Of a stretch of 64,000 nt of DNA, positions 26,449-35,433 are shown in pieces. The translations under genes and the position numbers were made by a program. Position 1 is the first letter of the stretch; the number at the start of each line of letters is the position of its first letter. Below the pieces are notes generated by a model. That model was not told the origin of the DNA, searched no databases, and saw nothing but the letters and a program-made list of their open reading frames with translations. The DNA comes from Actinomycetes bacterium (GTDB taxonomy: Bacteria; Actinomycetota; Acidimicrobiia; Acidimicrobiales; RAAP-2): positions 62,001 through 126,000 of the forward strand of contig JAJZBK010000003.1 of NCBI GenBank assembly GCA_021798955.1, written 5' to 3'.

Positions 26449-27095
26449 CGGGCCTCCTGCTTGCTGGGGGACGTCAGCTTGTCGGGGACCGTGGGTGCCC
26501 CACCGGTCGGGACGCCTCGACCGGAGCCGACCGCCACCACCGGGTCCCACGGCGCCAACGAGCCGACGAGGTCGTCCCATCGGTCGCGCCACCGCCCCGC
26601 TCCGTCCTCGAGCACCACCACCCGCTCGTCCGGCTCGTCGCCGGCTTCGAGCCGGACGGTGAGCACGCCGGGACCGAGGACGGGAGCGCCGAGGTCGCCC
26701 CACTCGACGACGGCCACCCCACCGTCCTCGACGCGCTCGGCCAGCCCCAGGTCCTCGACGTCGCCCAAGGTGTCGAGCCGGTACAAGTCAGCGTGGAACA
26801 GCGTGGCAAGCGCCGAGGAAGGACTGTCGTCGCCCGACGGCCGGTCGAGCGGGTACTCGCGCACGAGGGTGAAGGTCGGGCTGGTGACCGGCTCGGTGAC
26901 CCCGAGGGCGTTGGCGAACCCCTGGGCGAACGTCGTCTTGCCAGCACCGAGGTCCCCGACCAGCACCACGATGTCACCCGAACGGGCACGACGGGCGACC
27001 TGGCCCGCCACCTGTCGGGTCGCTCCGGGGCCGACCACCGACAGCGTGACCACCGGGAGCGGTGTACCGGCGTACGGAGCAGTCACGCCGACCAT
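26445..27095 (-). CDS. tsaE: tRNA threonylcarbamoyladenosine biosynthesis ATPase TsaE
   Basis: P-loop ATPase of the t6A complex. The Walker A motif GDLGAGKTT sits at residues 47-55, followed by TSPTFTLVREYP, LFHADLYRLDTLGDVEDLGL and VAVVEWGDL, all family signatures. 216 residues from the ATG at 27095; a GTG at 27086 that overlaps the stop of the upstream glycosylase gene is an equally good start. The C-terminal tail of about 50 residues past the core is Gly/Pro-rich and unusual for the family. Confidence 0.94.
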   Translation of the reverse strand: MVGVTAPYAGTPLPVVTLSVVGPGATRQVAGQVARRARSGDIVVLVGDLGAGKTTFAQGFANALGVTEPVTSPTFTLVREYPLDRPSGDDSPSSALATLFHADLYRLDTLGDVEDLGLAERVEDGGVAVVEWGDLGAPVLGPGVLTVRLEAGDEPDERVVVLEDGAGRWRDRWDDLVGSLAPWDPVVAVGSGRGVPTGGAPTVPDKLTSPSKQEAR

Positions 27096-27778
27096 CCGAG
27101 GAGGGCCTTGGCCCGTACCAGGTCGGCCCGCATCTGGGCCACCACCGATCCCCCGCCGCGCAGCGCCGCCGCCGGGTGGAACGTCGGCACCAGGGACCCG
27201 TCCCGAAATGGATAGGCGGCACCGCGCAGCGAGGTCACGCCTCGATCCGTACCGAGGAGCAACCTGGTGGCGAAGTTGCCCAGCGTCACGACCACCACCG
27301 GGTGGACGAGGTCGAGCTGCGCCTCGAGGTACGGGCGGCACGCCTCGATCTCCCCGGGCAGCGGGTCGCGGTTGTCGGGGGGTCGGCACTTGACCACGTT
27401 GGCGATGTAGCACCGGCTCCGGTCGATGCCGAGCTCCTCGGCCATCAGCCGGTCGAGGAGCTGGCCCGAGCGCCCCACAAAGGGCTCGCCTCGAAGGTCC
27501 TCCTCACGCCCAGGGCCCTCGCCGACGAAGACGAGGTCGGCGTCCGGGTCCCCGACGCCGAAGACGACCTGGGTCCGGCCGGCGGCAAGCGCGCACGCCG
27601 TGCACGAGGCGGCCTGTTGCGCCAACGCAGCCAGGGCGGGGGCGGCGGAGCGGCCCGTCTCGGGGGCCACTCGGGTCTCGTCGGCCACTCGAGTCTCGTC
27701 GGCCACTCGAGTCTCGTCGGCCACTCGGGTCTCGGGGGCCACTCGGGTCTCGTCGGCCACTCGGGTCTCGTCGGCCAC
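27083..27778 (-). CDS. Family 4-type uracil-DNA glycosylase (4Fe-4S)
   Basis: Removes uracil from DNA in base-excision repair. 231 residues. The four Fe-S cysteines are visible at positions 59, 62, 131 and 147 (CTAC, VKCRPP, EACRPY). The catalytic motif is GEGPGREED (86-94), the second active-site motif is TFHPAA with His201, and NVVKCRPPDNRDP is a family hallmark. Residues 1-38 are six copies of a VA(D/P)ETR repeat. Each copy carries a GTG, so the true start could be anywhere in the repeat. Its stop overlaps the tsaE start. Confidence 0.92.
   Translation of the reverse strand: MADETRVADETRVAPETRVADETRVADETRVADETRVAPETGRSAAPALAALAQQAASCTACALAAGRTQVVFGVGDPDADLVFVGEGPGREEDLRGEPFVGRSGQLLDRLMAEELGIDRSRCYIANVVKCRPPDNRDPLPGEIEACRPYLEAQLDLVHPVVVVTLGNFATRLLLGTDRGVTSLRGAAYPFRDGSLVPTFHPAAALRGGGSVVAQMRADLVRAKALLGWSA
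27666..27778 (-). repeat. 18-bp tandem repeat at the glycosylase N-terminus, about 6.3 copies
   Basis: GCCACTCGGGTCTCGTCG units begin at 27666, 27684, 27702, 27720, 27738 and 27756, with a final partial unit, and differ at only a few positions. If translated they give repeated VADETR/VAPETR. Confidence 0.95.
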
Positions 27779-27825
27779 AGCCGCATGGTACCGCTGCGAC
27801 GTGGCCTAGCGACCGTGGCCGCCGG

Positions 27826-29007
27826 TCAGCCTGGTGCGCGCCCGACGGTCACCCGAGGGACCCGCGCCCCGATCCCGCACACCACCTCGTAGGGGATCGT
27901 TCCGAGGCCCTCGGCCCACTCGGCGGCCGTCACCTCCTCGTCGCCCTGGCGACCGAGCAGGACGACCTCGTCGCCCACAGCGACCGGCCACCTCCCCGGG
28001 GGCCCGCAGTCGACCACCACCTGGTCCATGGTGACCGTCCCGGCCAAGGGGCGGCGGCGGCCACCGACCAGTACGGCGACGCCGGCATCGAAGAGGCGGC
28101 GGGGTACCCCGTCGGCGTAGCCGAGGGGCACCGTGGCCACCCGAGCGTCCTCGGGAAGCGGACGGCGGCGGCCGTAGGACGGCCGGGCACCAGCGGGCAG
28201 GTCGCGCACGGCGGAGATCCGGGACCGCAAGGAGAGCACCGGCCGGAGGGAACGCCCCCCGGTCAGCTCGGTCAGGACCGGGCCCAGGCGCTCGTCGGGC
28301 AGGATGCCATAGAGGGCGATGCCCACCCGCACCAGGTCGAACCGGCTCGCCGGGTGGGCGATCAGGCCCGCCGAGTTGGCGACGTGGACGACGTCGGGTC
28401 GGTGCCCGGCACGCCGGACGGCGGCGAGCGCGGCATCGAAACGGGTCAACTGCTCGGACGTGAAGGCGCGGGCCTCCTCGGCAGGGTCCTCGGCCACCGC
28501 CAGGTGGGTCCAGAGCCCCTCGAAGCGGAGCCCGGCAGCCACCGCGGCGGCAGCGAGCTCGGCGACGTCCTCGGACGCCACGCCGACCCGGTGCATCCCG
28601 GTGTCGACCTTCACGTGGACCGGCACGGGCTGCTCGCTCCCCGCCCGCCGGGCGGCGGCGGCCAGGGCGGCAACCCCGCCACGGGTCGCCACCGTCGTCG
28701 TCAGCTGGTGCTCGACCACGGCCTCCATCGCCCCCGACGGCGGTTCGGAGAGCACGAGGACGGGGGCGTCGACCCCGGCGTCGCGCAGCGCGACGCCTTC
28801 CTCGACGAGCGCTACGGCCAGCCACGACGCCCCGGCCTCGAGGGCGGCTCGGGCGATCGGGACCGCACCGTGCCCGTAGCCGTCGGCCTTGACCACCGCG
28901 CACACCTTGGTCCGTGGACCGGCCAGCTGGCCAACGAGGGAGACGTTGTGACGGACAGCGTCGAGGTCGATCTCGGCCCACGCCGGTCGGAACCGGTCAG
29001 CTCCCAT
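27826..29007 (-). CDS. alr: Alanine racemase
   Basis: PLP enzyme making D-alanine for peptidoglycan, 393 residues. Lys40 in VVKADGYGHGA binds PLP. LWTHLAVAEDP, VRVGIALYGI and the second catalytic base Tyr in ARPSYGRR, followed by VPLGYADGVPR, match the family. The start overlaps the nnr stop by 11 bp, so the two are likely co-transcribed. Confidence 0.97.
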   Translation of the reverse strand: MGADRFRPAWAEIDLDAVRHNVSLVGQLAGPRTKVCAVVKADGYGHGAVPIARAALEAGASWLAVALVEEGVALRDAGVDAPVLVLSEPPSGAMEAVVEHQLTTTVATRGGVAALAAAARRAGSEQPVPVHVKVDTGMHRVGVASEDVAELAAAAVAAGLRFEGLWTHLAVAEDPAEEARAFTSEQLTRFDAALAAVRRAGHRPDVVHVANSAGLIAHPASRFDLVRVGIALYGILPDERLGPVLTELTGGRSLRPVLSLRSRISAVRDLPAGARPSYGRRRPLPEDARVATVPLGYADGVPRRLFDAGVAVLVGGRRRPLAGTVTMDQVVVDCGPPGRWPVAVGDEVVLLGRQGDEEVTAAEWAEGLGTIPYEVVCGIGARVPRVTVGRAPG

Positions 29008-30427
29008 GCCGGGCCTTCCCGAGACCCCCCGGCGCCTCCCCGTGGCCGGTCGTGCCGGTCGTCTCCGGCAGGGCGCTCGCCAGCCAGTCCGCCACGAGCA
29101 GGGGCAGGTCGCCGGCTACCAGCCCGTCACCGGGGCCCGTGGCGCCAGCTCGGCCGTGGACGTGGGCTGCCACGGCGGCTGCCTCTCCGGGCGCCACGCC
29201 GCGGGCCACGAACGCCCCGATCACCCCCGAGAGCACGTCGCCACTGCCGGCCGTGGCCAACGCTGGCGTCCCCGACGTCACGAGCCAGCCGCCCTGGTCG
29301 GGCCGCGCCACCACGGTGGTCGGCCCCTTCAGCAACACGGTGGCTCCGAGGTGGCGGGCCAGCGACCCGGCCGCCGCCAGGCGATCATCCCCGGGGGCGA
29401 CGCCCGTCATGCGGGTCAGTTCGCCGTCGTGGGGTGTCACGACGAGCGGGGCACGTCCCTTGCGGTGCTCGGGACCGGTCAGGGCCGCCAAGCCGTCGGC
29501 ATCGACCACCACCGGCACCTCGGCCTCGGCGACCAGCCGTCGGACGGAGGACATCGTTGCCGGGTCGCGGCCGAGCCCGGGGCCGACGACCACAGCTCGG
29601 CAGCGGGCCGCCACCTCGAGGGCCGGTCCGGCCCAGTCGACAGCGGGCAGGGCGACGTGCACGGCCTCGGTGGCCGGTTGGGCAGCCAGCTCCGCTCCGG
29701 GCACCCCGAGGCGGACCATGCCCGCTCCCGCCCGCAGTGCTCCGGTCGCTGCCATCGCTGCCGCTCCACCCATGCCGGGTGACCCGGCAACGACCAGCAC
29801 GGCAGCCGACCACTTGTGGGCATCGTCGGGCCGGCGCGGGACGAGCCGGGAAACGTCGGCGTCTTCCACGAGCCACCAACGGGCCCCGGAGACGTCGAGG
29901 CCGATGTCGGCCACTGAGATCCTCCCGGCGAGCGCTCGGCCCCGACCGAGGACGAGCCCGGGCTTCAACGACGCGAACGTCACCGTCAAGTCGGCGGGGA
30001 GCGCCGCTCCTGGCACCCGCCCGGTGTCGCCGTCGACGCCCGAGGGAATGTCGACAGCGAGCACGGTGGCGCCGGGCGGCACGACAGGAGGGCGGTACGA
30101 GCCACGGAAGCCGGTGCCGAAGGCGGCGTCGACGACGAGGTCGCACGCCGGGAGCTCCCACGGTCCGTCGGTGCCCCGAGGGACGTCGACCACGACGACC
30201 CGTGCACCCCTCCGGGCCAGATGGGCGGCCGCGACCCGGCCGTCGGCCCCGTTGTTCCCCTTGCCGCTCACGACGGCCACCCGGCGGCCGTAGGCGCCGC
30301 CGAGGAGCGAGAGGGCGGCTGTGGCGACGGCACGGCCGGCTCGGGCGACGAGGGCGGGGAGCGGGGTCGTCGCCTGGGCAGCCTCGTCGGCGGCGCGCAT
30401 CTCGGTCACGGTCAGAACTGGCTGCAT
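28997..30427 (-). CDS. nnr: Bifunctional NAD(P)H-hydrate epimerase / ADP-dependent dehydratase
   Basis: Repairs hydrated NAD(P)H. 476 residues with two domains: an N-terminal YjeF_N epimerase (about 1-215) with VTEMRAADEAA and VSGKGNNGADGRVAA, and a C-terminal ribokinase-like dehydratase (about 225-476) with VVVGPGLGRDP, TPHDGELTRM and the ATP/ADP site TAGSGDVLSGVIGA. It is located between acpS and alr, a common actinobacterial arrangement, and overlaps alr by 11 bp. Confidence 0.95.
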   Translation of the reverse strand: MQPVLTVTEMRAADEAAQATTPLPALVARAGRAVATAALSLLGGAYGRRVAVVSGKGNNGADGRVAAAHLARRGARVVVVDVPRGTDGPWELPACDLVVDAAFGTGFRGSYRPPVVPPGATVLAVDIPSGVDGDTGRVPGAALPADLTVTFASLKPGLVLGRGRALAGRISVADIGLDVSGARWWLVEDADVSRLVPRRPDDAHKWSAAVLVVAGSPGMGGAAAMAATGALRAGAGMVRLGVPGAELAAQPATEAVHVALPAVDWAGPALEVAARCRAVVVGPGLGRDPATMSSVRRLVAEAEVPVVVDADGLAALTGPEHRKGRAPLVVTPHDGELTRMTGVAPGDDRLAAAGSLARHLGATVLLKGPTTVVARPDQGGWLVTSGTPALATAGSGDVLSGVIGAFVARGVAPGEAAAVAAHVHGRAGATGPGDGLVAGDLPLLVADWLASALPETTGTTGHGEAPGGLGKARHGS

Positions 30428-30437
30428 GGGGCGGTCC

Positions 30438-30902
30438 TCAGGTGGTCAGCTGGGCGCCGTCACCGCCGAGAGCGGTCACCGAGGCCAGCGCCAGATGGTC
30501 GGTGTGGGTGAGGGTGCACAACCACGTCGCCACCCCGGCGTCGGCGGCCAGCGCAGCCGCCCCGCCGGTGACCGCCAGCTCAGGGCGACCGGTCTCGTGC
30601 CGCACCACGGCGACGTCGTGGAACCCGAACGCCCCGATCCCGACACCGAGGGCTTTCATCGTGGCCTCCTTGGCGGCGAAGCGCGCCGCCAGATGGGGCA
30701 CCGGGTCAAGGGACCGGGCGGCGTCGTGCCGTTCGCCCTCAGTGAAGAGCCGCGTGGCGAGACCGGGCCGGCGCTCGAGCACTCGCCGCAACCGGTCGAC
30801 GTCCACGGCGTCGATCCCCGTTCCGAGGACACCGGACAGGACGGTCGTGCCCGACGGGCGCAGTGGGTCGCCGGATGGACGCTGCGGGGACGGTGCCGTC
30901 AC
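30438..30902 (-). CDS. acpS: Holo-[acyl-carrier-protein] synthase
   Basis: Transfers phosphopantetheine from CoA to acyl carrier protein. The GTG at 30902 overlaps the glmS stop (GTGA) and gives 154 residues; the frame is open further upstream without family sequence. The Mg-binding Asp is in GTGIDAVDVDRLRRVL and the Glu in ARFAAKEATMKALG. The first 28 residues are an extension compared with the usual protein of about 125 residues. Confidence 0.94.
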   Translation of the reverse strand: MTAPSPQRPSGDPLRPSGTTVLSGVLGTGIDAVDVDRLRRVLERRPGLATRLFTEGERHDAARSLDPVPHLAARFAAKEATMKALGVGIGAFGFHDVAVVRHETGRPELAVTGGAAALAADAGVATWLCTLTHTDHLALASVTALGGDGAQLTT

Positions 30903-32791
30903 TCGACGGTGACCACCTTGGCCAGGTTGCGCGGACGGTCCACGTCGTACCCGTGCAAACGGGCCAGCGCGTAGGCGAAGAGCTGGAACGGGACGACGTC
31001 GACGACGGGCGACAGCAGCGGGTGGGTCGCGGGCACCCACAGGACCGCGTCGGCCAGGCCGGCCGTCTCCTCGTCGCCGTCGTTGGCCACCAGCACGATG
31101 GTGGCACCTCGACTGCGCACCTCGGCCACGTTGGCCATCATCTTCTCCCACAGCCCGGTACGGGTGGCCACCCCGAGCACCACGGTGCCCGGCTCGACCA
31201 GTGCGATCGGGCCGTGCTTGAGCTCGCCGGCAGGGAACCCCTCGGCACGCAGGTAGGAAAGCTCCTTCAGCTTCAATGCTCCCTCGAGGGCGACCGGGTA
31301 GCCCACGTGGCGGCCGAGGAAGAGGAACGCCGACGCGTCGCGCACCTGCTCGGCCACGGCAAGGACGTCGTCTCCCCGGTCCACGGCCAGCCCGACCTTG
31401 TCGGGGAGGGCATGGAGGTCGCCCAGGAGGAGCCGCACGTCGGCGTCCTCCAGCGTGCCGCGAACCTGGGCGAGCGTGAGGGCGAGGAGCAAAAGGGCGG
31501 TGATCTGGGCCAAGTGGGTCTTGGTCGCCGCCACCCCGATCTCGGGCCCGGCCCGCGTGTAGAGCACGGCGTCGGCCTCACGGGTCATCGAGGCATCGAC
31601 GACGTTGCAGACCACCAGCACGCGTGCCCCTTTGCGCTTCGCCTCGCGCAGTGCCTGGAGCGTGTCGACCGTCTCGCCCGACTGGCTCACCCCGACGACG
31701 AGGGTCCCTTCGTCGACGACCGGGTCGCGGTAGCGGAACTCCGAGGCGATGTCGATCTCGACGGGCAGGCGGGCCCAGTGCTCCATGGCGTACTTGGCCA
31801 TCAGCCCGGCGTGGTAGCTGCTCCCGCAGGCGACCACGAAGACCTTGTCGATCCCCGCCAGCACGTCGTGACCGACCCGCAGCTCGTCGAGGACGAGGTG
31901 CCCGTCGGCATGGACCCGGTCGAGCAGGGTGTTGGCCACGGCGGTCGGCTGCTCGTGGATCTCCTTGCTCATGAAATCGTCGAAGCCGTCCTTCCGAGCG
32001 GCGTCGAGGTCCCACTCGACGGTGGTGGCAACGGGCTCGACCGGGTCCCCGTCGAGGGTGGTGACGACGAGCGAGCCCGGGCGCAACTCGGCGAGCTGGT
32101 CGTCGTCGAGGACGTAGAAGCGGTCCGTCCGTCCGAGCAGGGCGGGGATGTCCGAGGCCAGAAAGGCCGAGCTGGAGGTCATGCCGACCACAAGGGGCGA
32201 TACTCGGCGGGCCGCCACCACCAGGTCGGGCTCGTCGACGGCCAGCACAGCCAAGGCAAAGGCGCCCCGCACCCGAGCCAGCGCGGCGCGCACGGCGGCG
32301 GCCAGCCCCGGTGCGCCAGCGGCGAGCGCCGCTTCGACCAGGTGCACGACCACTTCGGTGTCTGTCTCGGAGCGGAGACGATGGCCGGCGCCGGTCAGCT
32401 CGGCGGCGAGCTCGGCGTGGTTCTCGATGATGCCGTTGTGGACCACGGCGATCCGTCCCGTGCAGTCGAGATGCGGGTGGGCGTTCCCCTCCGAGGGCCG
32501 CCCGTGGGTAGCCCAGCGCGTGTGCCCGATACCAGCCCTCACCGGCCTCGACGCCCCCTCGGCCTGCTTGGCCAGGTGGTCGAGGGAGCGGGTGCCGTCT
32601 GCGGCCCGCGCCCGCCACAAGGTGACCGGTGCGACACCCTCGAGGTCGCTGTCCACCACCGTGGCATCGTCACGGACCGTGGTGAGGGCGAGACCAGCCG
32701 AGTCGTACCCGCGGTACTCGAGCCGGGCCAGCCCGTCGAGGATGACGTCCAGCACCTCGTCCCCGCCCGTCACCGCGATGATGCCGCACAT
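30899..32791 (-). CDS. glmS: Glutamine-fructose-6-phosphate aminotransferase (isomerizing)
   Basis: Makes glucosamine-6-phosphate from fructose-6-phosphate and glutamine for the cell wall. 630 residues. The N-terminal glutaminase has Cys2 as nucleophile (MCGIIAVTGG) and HTRWATHGRPS. Two SIS domains follow (ACGSSYHAGL, VSQSGETVDTL). The C-terminus DVDRPRNLAKVVTVE contains the catalytic Lys. TAGCCT lies 7 nt before the ATG, so no glmS riboswitch is present and a leaderless message is likely. It follows glmM, the next enzyme of the pathway. Confidence 0.97.
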   Translation of the reverse strand: MCGIIAVTGGDEVLDVILDGLARLEYRGYDSAGLALTTVRDDATVVDSDLEGVAPVTLWRARAADGTRSLDHLAKQAEGASRPVRAGIGHTRWATHGRPSEGNAHPHLDCTGRIAVVHNGIIENHAELAAELTGAGHRLRSETDTEVVVHLVEAALAAGAPGLAAAVRAALARVRGAFALAVLAVDEPDLVVAARRVSPLVVGMTSSSAFLASDIPALLGRTDRFYVLDDDQLAELRPGSLVVTTLDGDPVEPVATTVEWDLDAARKDGFDDFMSKEIHEQPTAVANTLLDRVHADGHLVLDELRVGHDVLAGIDKVFVVACGSSYHAGLMAKYAMEHWARLPVEIDIASEFRYRDPVVDEGTLVVGVSQSGETVDTLQALREAKRKGARVLVVCNVVDASMTREADAVLYTRAGPEIGVAATKTHLAQITALLLLALTLAQVRGTLEDADVRLLLGDLHALPDKVGLAVDRGDDVLAVAEQVRDASAFLFLGRHVGYPVALEGALKLKELSYLRAEGFPAGELKHGPIALVEPGTVVLGVATRTGLWEKMMANVAEVRSRGATIVLVANDGDEETAGLADAVLWVPATHPLLSPVVDVVPFQLFAYALARLHGYDVDRPRNLAKVVTVE

Positions 32792-32798
32792 GGTGGGA

Positions 32799-32804
32799 AG
32801 GCTA
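32799..32804 (-). promoter_or_regulatory. Putative -10 of glmS (leaderless)
   Basis: Minus-strand TAGCCT, ending 7 nt before the glmS ATG, identical to the mdh and purN hexamers. Confidence 0.4.
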
Positions 32805-32854
32805 CCGGCCGTCAGGCACGGGTGCCCCCGGCCCTCGTGCCGGCAGGCCCGCCG

Positions 32855-34225
32855 TCACGCCGGAGGGTGCGGGGCGGAGGCGAGGTGGTCCGCCACCGTC
32901 GCCGCCAGCCGGTCCGCCACCGTCGCCGCAACGGTCGCGTCAGACGCCTCGACCATCACCCGGACCACTGGTTCGGTCCCGCTCGGCCGTACCAGCACAC
33001 GGCCACGTTCCCCCAGGGCCGCCGACTCCTCGGCAACGGCCTCCCACACCGCCCGGCACTCCCCCAGCGCCCGGGCGTCGGGGACCGGCACGGCGAGCAG
33101 CACCTGGGGCACCGGGTCGACGAGCCCGTGGAGCAGGTCGGCGAGCGGTCGCCCCGAGCGCACCATCTTGTCGGCAAGGACCAGGCCGGTGAGCAAGCCG
33201 TCTCCCGTGGTGGAGAGGCGCCGAAAGATGATGTGACCCGACTGCTCGCCGCCGAGGGAGAGCCCGTCAGCGTCCAGCGCCGCGAGCACGTGACGGTCCC
33301 CCACCGGGGTCTCCTTGACGACGATGCCGCGTTCGCGCATGGCCAGGCGGAAGCCGAGGTTGGTCATGACCGTCACGACCACGGTGTTACCGGCCAGCTG
33401 GCCACGCTCGGCCAGGTCCACGGCGAACAGGGCCAGCAGCGCGTCCCCGTCGACAACCGTGCCAGCGGCGTCGACGGCAAGGAGCCGGTCGGCGTCCCCG
33501 TCCAGGGCGAGCCCGAGGTCAGCCCCGTGCTCGACCACCGCCACTGACAGGGCGGCCGGCTGCGTCGATCCGACGCCGTCGTTGATGTTGGCACCGTCGG
33601 GCTCGCACCCGATGGCCACCACCTCGGCGCCGAGCCGGCGGTAGAGGTCAGCAGCGAGCATCGAGGCCGCACCGTGGGCACTGTCGACGACCAGTCGGAG
33701 ACCGTCGAGCCGGCGGCCCTCTACCAGGGTGCAGAGGTGGTCGAGGTACGCCTCCCCGGCACCGGGGTCCGTGTCGATCCTGCCCACGGCGTGGCCAGAG
33801 GGACGCAGTGGGCCACGGACCGACGGGTCGAGGACGCGGACGACCTCTTCCTCGATGGCGCGCTCGTCTGCCTCGGCGAGCTTCGTGCCGCCGGCACCGA
33901 ACAGCTTGATGCCGTTGTCGGCAAACGGGTTGTGCGACGCCGACACCACGCCAGCGGGCACTCGGTCGCGGGCTGACAGCCAGGCGAGCGCCGGGGTGGG
34001 CAGGACGCCGGCGTCGACCACGTCAGCCCCTTCGGCCGCCAGACCGGCGGAGAGGGCCGCCTGGAGCAGGGCGCCCGAGCGTCGCGTGTCGCGGCCCACG
34101 ACGAAGGTCGGCGCCGGCAGGCACCGGGCAGCCGCACGCCCCAGGGCCAGCACCGCCTCGGGCGTCAGCTCCGTGTTGGCGACACCCCGGATACCATCGG
34201 TGCCGAAGCGGAGCCCGCCAACCAC
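32855..34225 (-). CDS. glmM: Phosphoglucosamine mutase
   Basis: Converts glucosamine-6-phosphate to glucosamine-1-phosphate for UDP-GlcNAc synthesis. 456 residues. RFGTDGIRGVAN is the N-terminal signature; the phosphoserine is Ser97 in VSASHNPFADNGIK; the metal loop is LDGDADRLLAVD; sugar binding is in GGEQSGHII; the phosphate site is VRPSGTEPVVRVM. The tail has a short repeat of LAATVADRLAATVADHLA character. GTG start 3 nt after the rpsI stop. Confidence 0.97.
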   Translation of the reverse strand: MVGGLRFGTDGIRGVANTELTPEAVLALGRAAARCLPAPTFVVGRDTRRSGALLQAALSAGLAAEGADVVDAGVLPTPALAWLSARDRVPAGVVSASHNPFADNGIKLFGAGGTKLAEADERAIEEEVVRVLDPSVRGPLRPSGHAVGRIDTDPGAGEAYLDHLCTLVEGRRLDGLRLVVDSAHGAASMLAADLYRRLGAEVVAIGCEPDGANINDGVGSTQPAALSVAVVEHGADLGLALDGDADRLLAVDAAGTVVDGDALLALFAVDLAERGQLAGNTVVVTVMTNLGFRLAMRERGIVVKETPVGDRHVLAALDADGLSLGGEQSGHIIFRRLSTTGDGLLTGLVLADKMVRSGRPLADLLHGLVDPVPQVLLAVPVPDARALGECRAVWEAVAEESAALGERGRVLVRPSGTEPVVRVMVEASDATVAATVADRLAATVADHLASAPHPPA

Positions 34226-34228
34226 TGG

Positions 34229-34627
34229 TCAGCGCTTCGAGTACTGAGGAGCCTTACGGGCTTTCTTCAAGCCGTACTTCTTCGACTCCTTCTCGCGGGC
34301 GTCGCGGCTCAAGAACCCACCCCGCTTGAGCGCGGCCCTGAGCTCAGGGTCGAGGGCGCACAGCGCCCGGGCCACGCCGAGCCGAAGCGCCCCCGCCTGT
34401 CCGGCGACACCGCCCCCGTCGATGGTGGCGTCGATGTCCCACGACTGCGTGGTGTCGGTGACCCGGAGCGGCTCAGTGGCCACCATCCGGTGGGTGGCCG
34501 AGGTGAAGTAGGCCTCGAAGGGCTGCTTGTTAATGGTGATGGTGCCCTGGCCGGGGCGGAACCGGACGCGGGCGACCGCCCGCTTGCGGCGTCCGGTCGT
34601 CTGGCACAGGGGGGCGGCGTTGGCCAC
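34229..34627 (-). CDS. rpsI: 30S ribosomal protein S9 (uS9)
   Basis: 132 residues. TTGRRKRAVARVRFRPGQGTI and the C-terminal SRDAREKESKKYGLKKARKAPQYSKR region identify uS9; the terminal Lys-Arg contacts tRNA in the P site. The start is GTG with GAGGAG upstream. It follows rplM, the universal partner, and is only 3 nt before glmM, so glmM may be partly expressed with the ribosomal genes. Confidence 0.97.
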   Translation of the reverse strand: MANAAPLCQTTGRRKRAVARVRFRPGQGTITINKQPFEAYFTSATHRMVATEPLRVTDTTQSWDIDATIDGGGVAGQAGALRLGVARALCALDPELRAALKRGGFLSRDAREKESKKYGLKKARKAPQYSKR

Positions 34628-34665
34628 GGAAAGCTCCTCGTTGGGTGGTCGTCGGGCGGGCCTGC

Positions 34666-35133
34666 TCAGGCCCCGCTGCGCGCCGAGGGCGTGCGCCGGG
34701 CTCGGGGCAGCTCGAGAGGGACAGGCGACTGGGCCTGGTGGGGATGGTCGGGACCCCGGTAGACCTGCAGCTTGCGGACCATCTGGCGCCCGAGCCGGTT
34801 CTTCGGCAGCATCCCCCGCACCGCGTCACGCACGACCTCGTCGGCGTTCGTCGCCAGCAGGTCGCGGTACCGGGTAGCGGTCAGGCCACCGGGATACCCG
34901 CTGTGCCGGTAGGCGAACTTGGTGTCCTCCTTGCCGGCAGTGAGGACGACCTTGTCGGCGTTCACCACGATCACGTGGTCGCCGGTGTCGACGTGGGGGG
35001 CGAAGGTCGGCTTGTGCTTCCCCCGCAGGATCGACGCGACCTCGCTGGCCAGACGCCCGAGCACCAGTCCGTCAGCGTCGACGACGTGCCAGGCGCGCTC
35101 GATGTCGCTGGGCCTTGGGGTGAACGTACGCAC
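34666..35133 (-). CDS. rplM: 50S ribosomal protein L13 (uL13)
   Basis: 155 residues from a GTG at 35133, where the family sequence RTFTPRPSDIERAWHVVDA begins; the frame is open further upstream without similarity. LGRLASEVASILRGK, FAPHVDTGDHVIVVNA and VRGMLPKNRLGRQM are uL13 signatures. The first gene of a two-gene rplM-rpsI unit, with a long upstream non-coding region. Confidence 0.96.
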   Translation of the reverse strand: MRTFTPRPSDIERAWHVVDADGLVLGRLASEVASILRGKHKPTFAPHVDTGDHVIVVNADKVVLTAGKEDTKFAYRHSGYPGGLTATRYRDLLATNADEVVRDAVRGMLPKNRLGRQMVRKLQVYRGPDHPHQAQSPVPLELPRARRTPSARSGA

Positions 35134-35157
35134 GTGTGGTCCTTGCTCGGTCGCTGT

Positions 35158-35189
35158 TCTGTTGCCGGTGAGGTCTGTTGCCGGTGAGG
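35158..35189. repeat. Perfect 16-bp tandem duplication before rplM
   Basis: TCTGTTGCCGGTGAGG occurs twice in a row, 25-56 nt upstream of the rplM GTG, inside the presumed leader. Confidence 0.9.
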
Positions 35190-35379
35190 CTGGTCGTACC
35201 GGGCAGCCCCGGCGTGGCCGCTGCTCCGTTCCTGTCCCGCTCGGGTCAGTGCCGACCAGCCATGGACCGGCTCCGACCGAGTGCGCTCGACCCGGTGCCA
35301 CCAGCTGCCAGCTCGACACCCGGTGAGATCCGGTGGTCGTCCGGTCTGCCCAGGCGCACGACCCGGTGGGCGGCCCCAA

Positions 35380-35409
35380 ACTGTAGGACGTCGGTGGGTC
35401 CGGAAGCAA
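35380..35409 (-). promoter_or_regulatory. Possible rplM-rpsI promoter
   Basis: Minus strand TTGCTT (35404-35409), 18-nt spacer, TACAGT (35380-35385). It would give a leader of about 240 nt. Confidence 0.4.
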
Positions 35410-35433
35410 GCCGGCCGGATCGGGGAGATGGCC

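Larger units (their letters stand above)
35134..35433 (-). other. 300-bp upstream region of rplM
   Basis: No gene is seen. It holds a promoter-like sequence near the truA end, about 250 nt of potential leader, and a tandem 16-bp duplication close to the rplM start. Confidence 0.5.

Noticed and set aside
32799-32854. Possible glmS ribozyme riboswitch upstream of glmS
   Set aside because: The glmM-glmS gap is only about 60 bp and a -10-like hexamer sits 7 nt before the ATG, leaving no room for the ribozyme.
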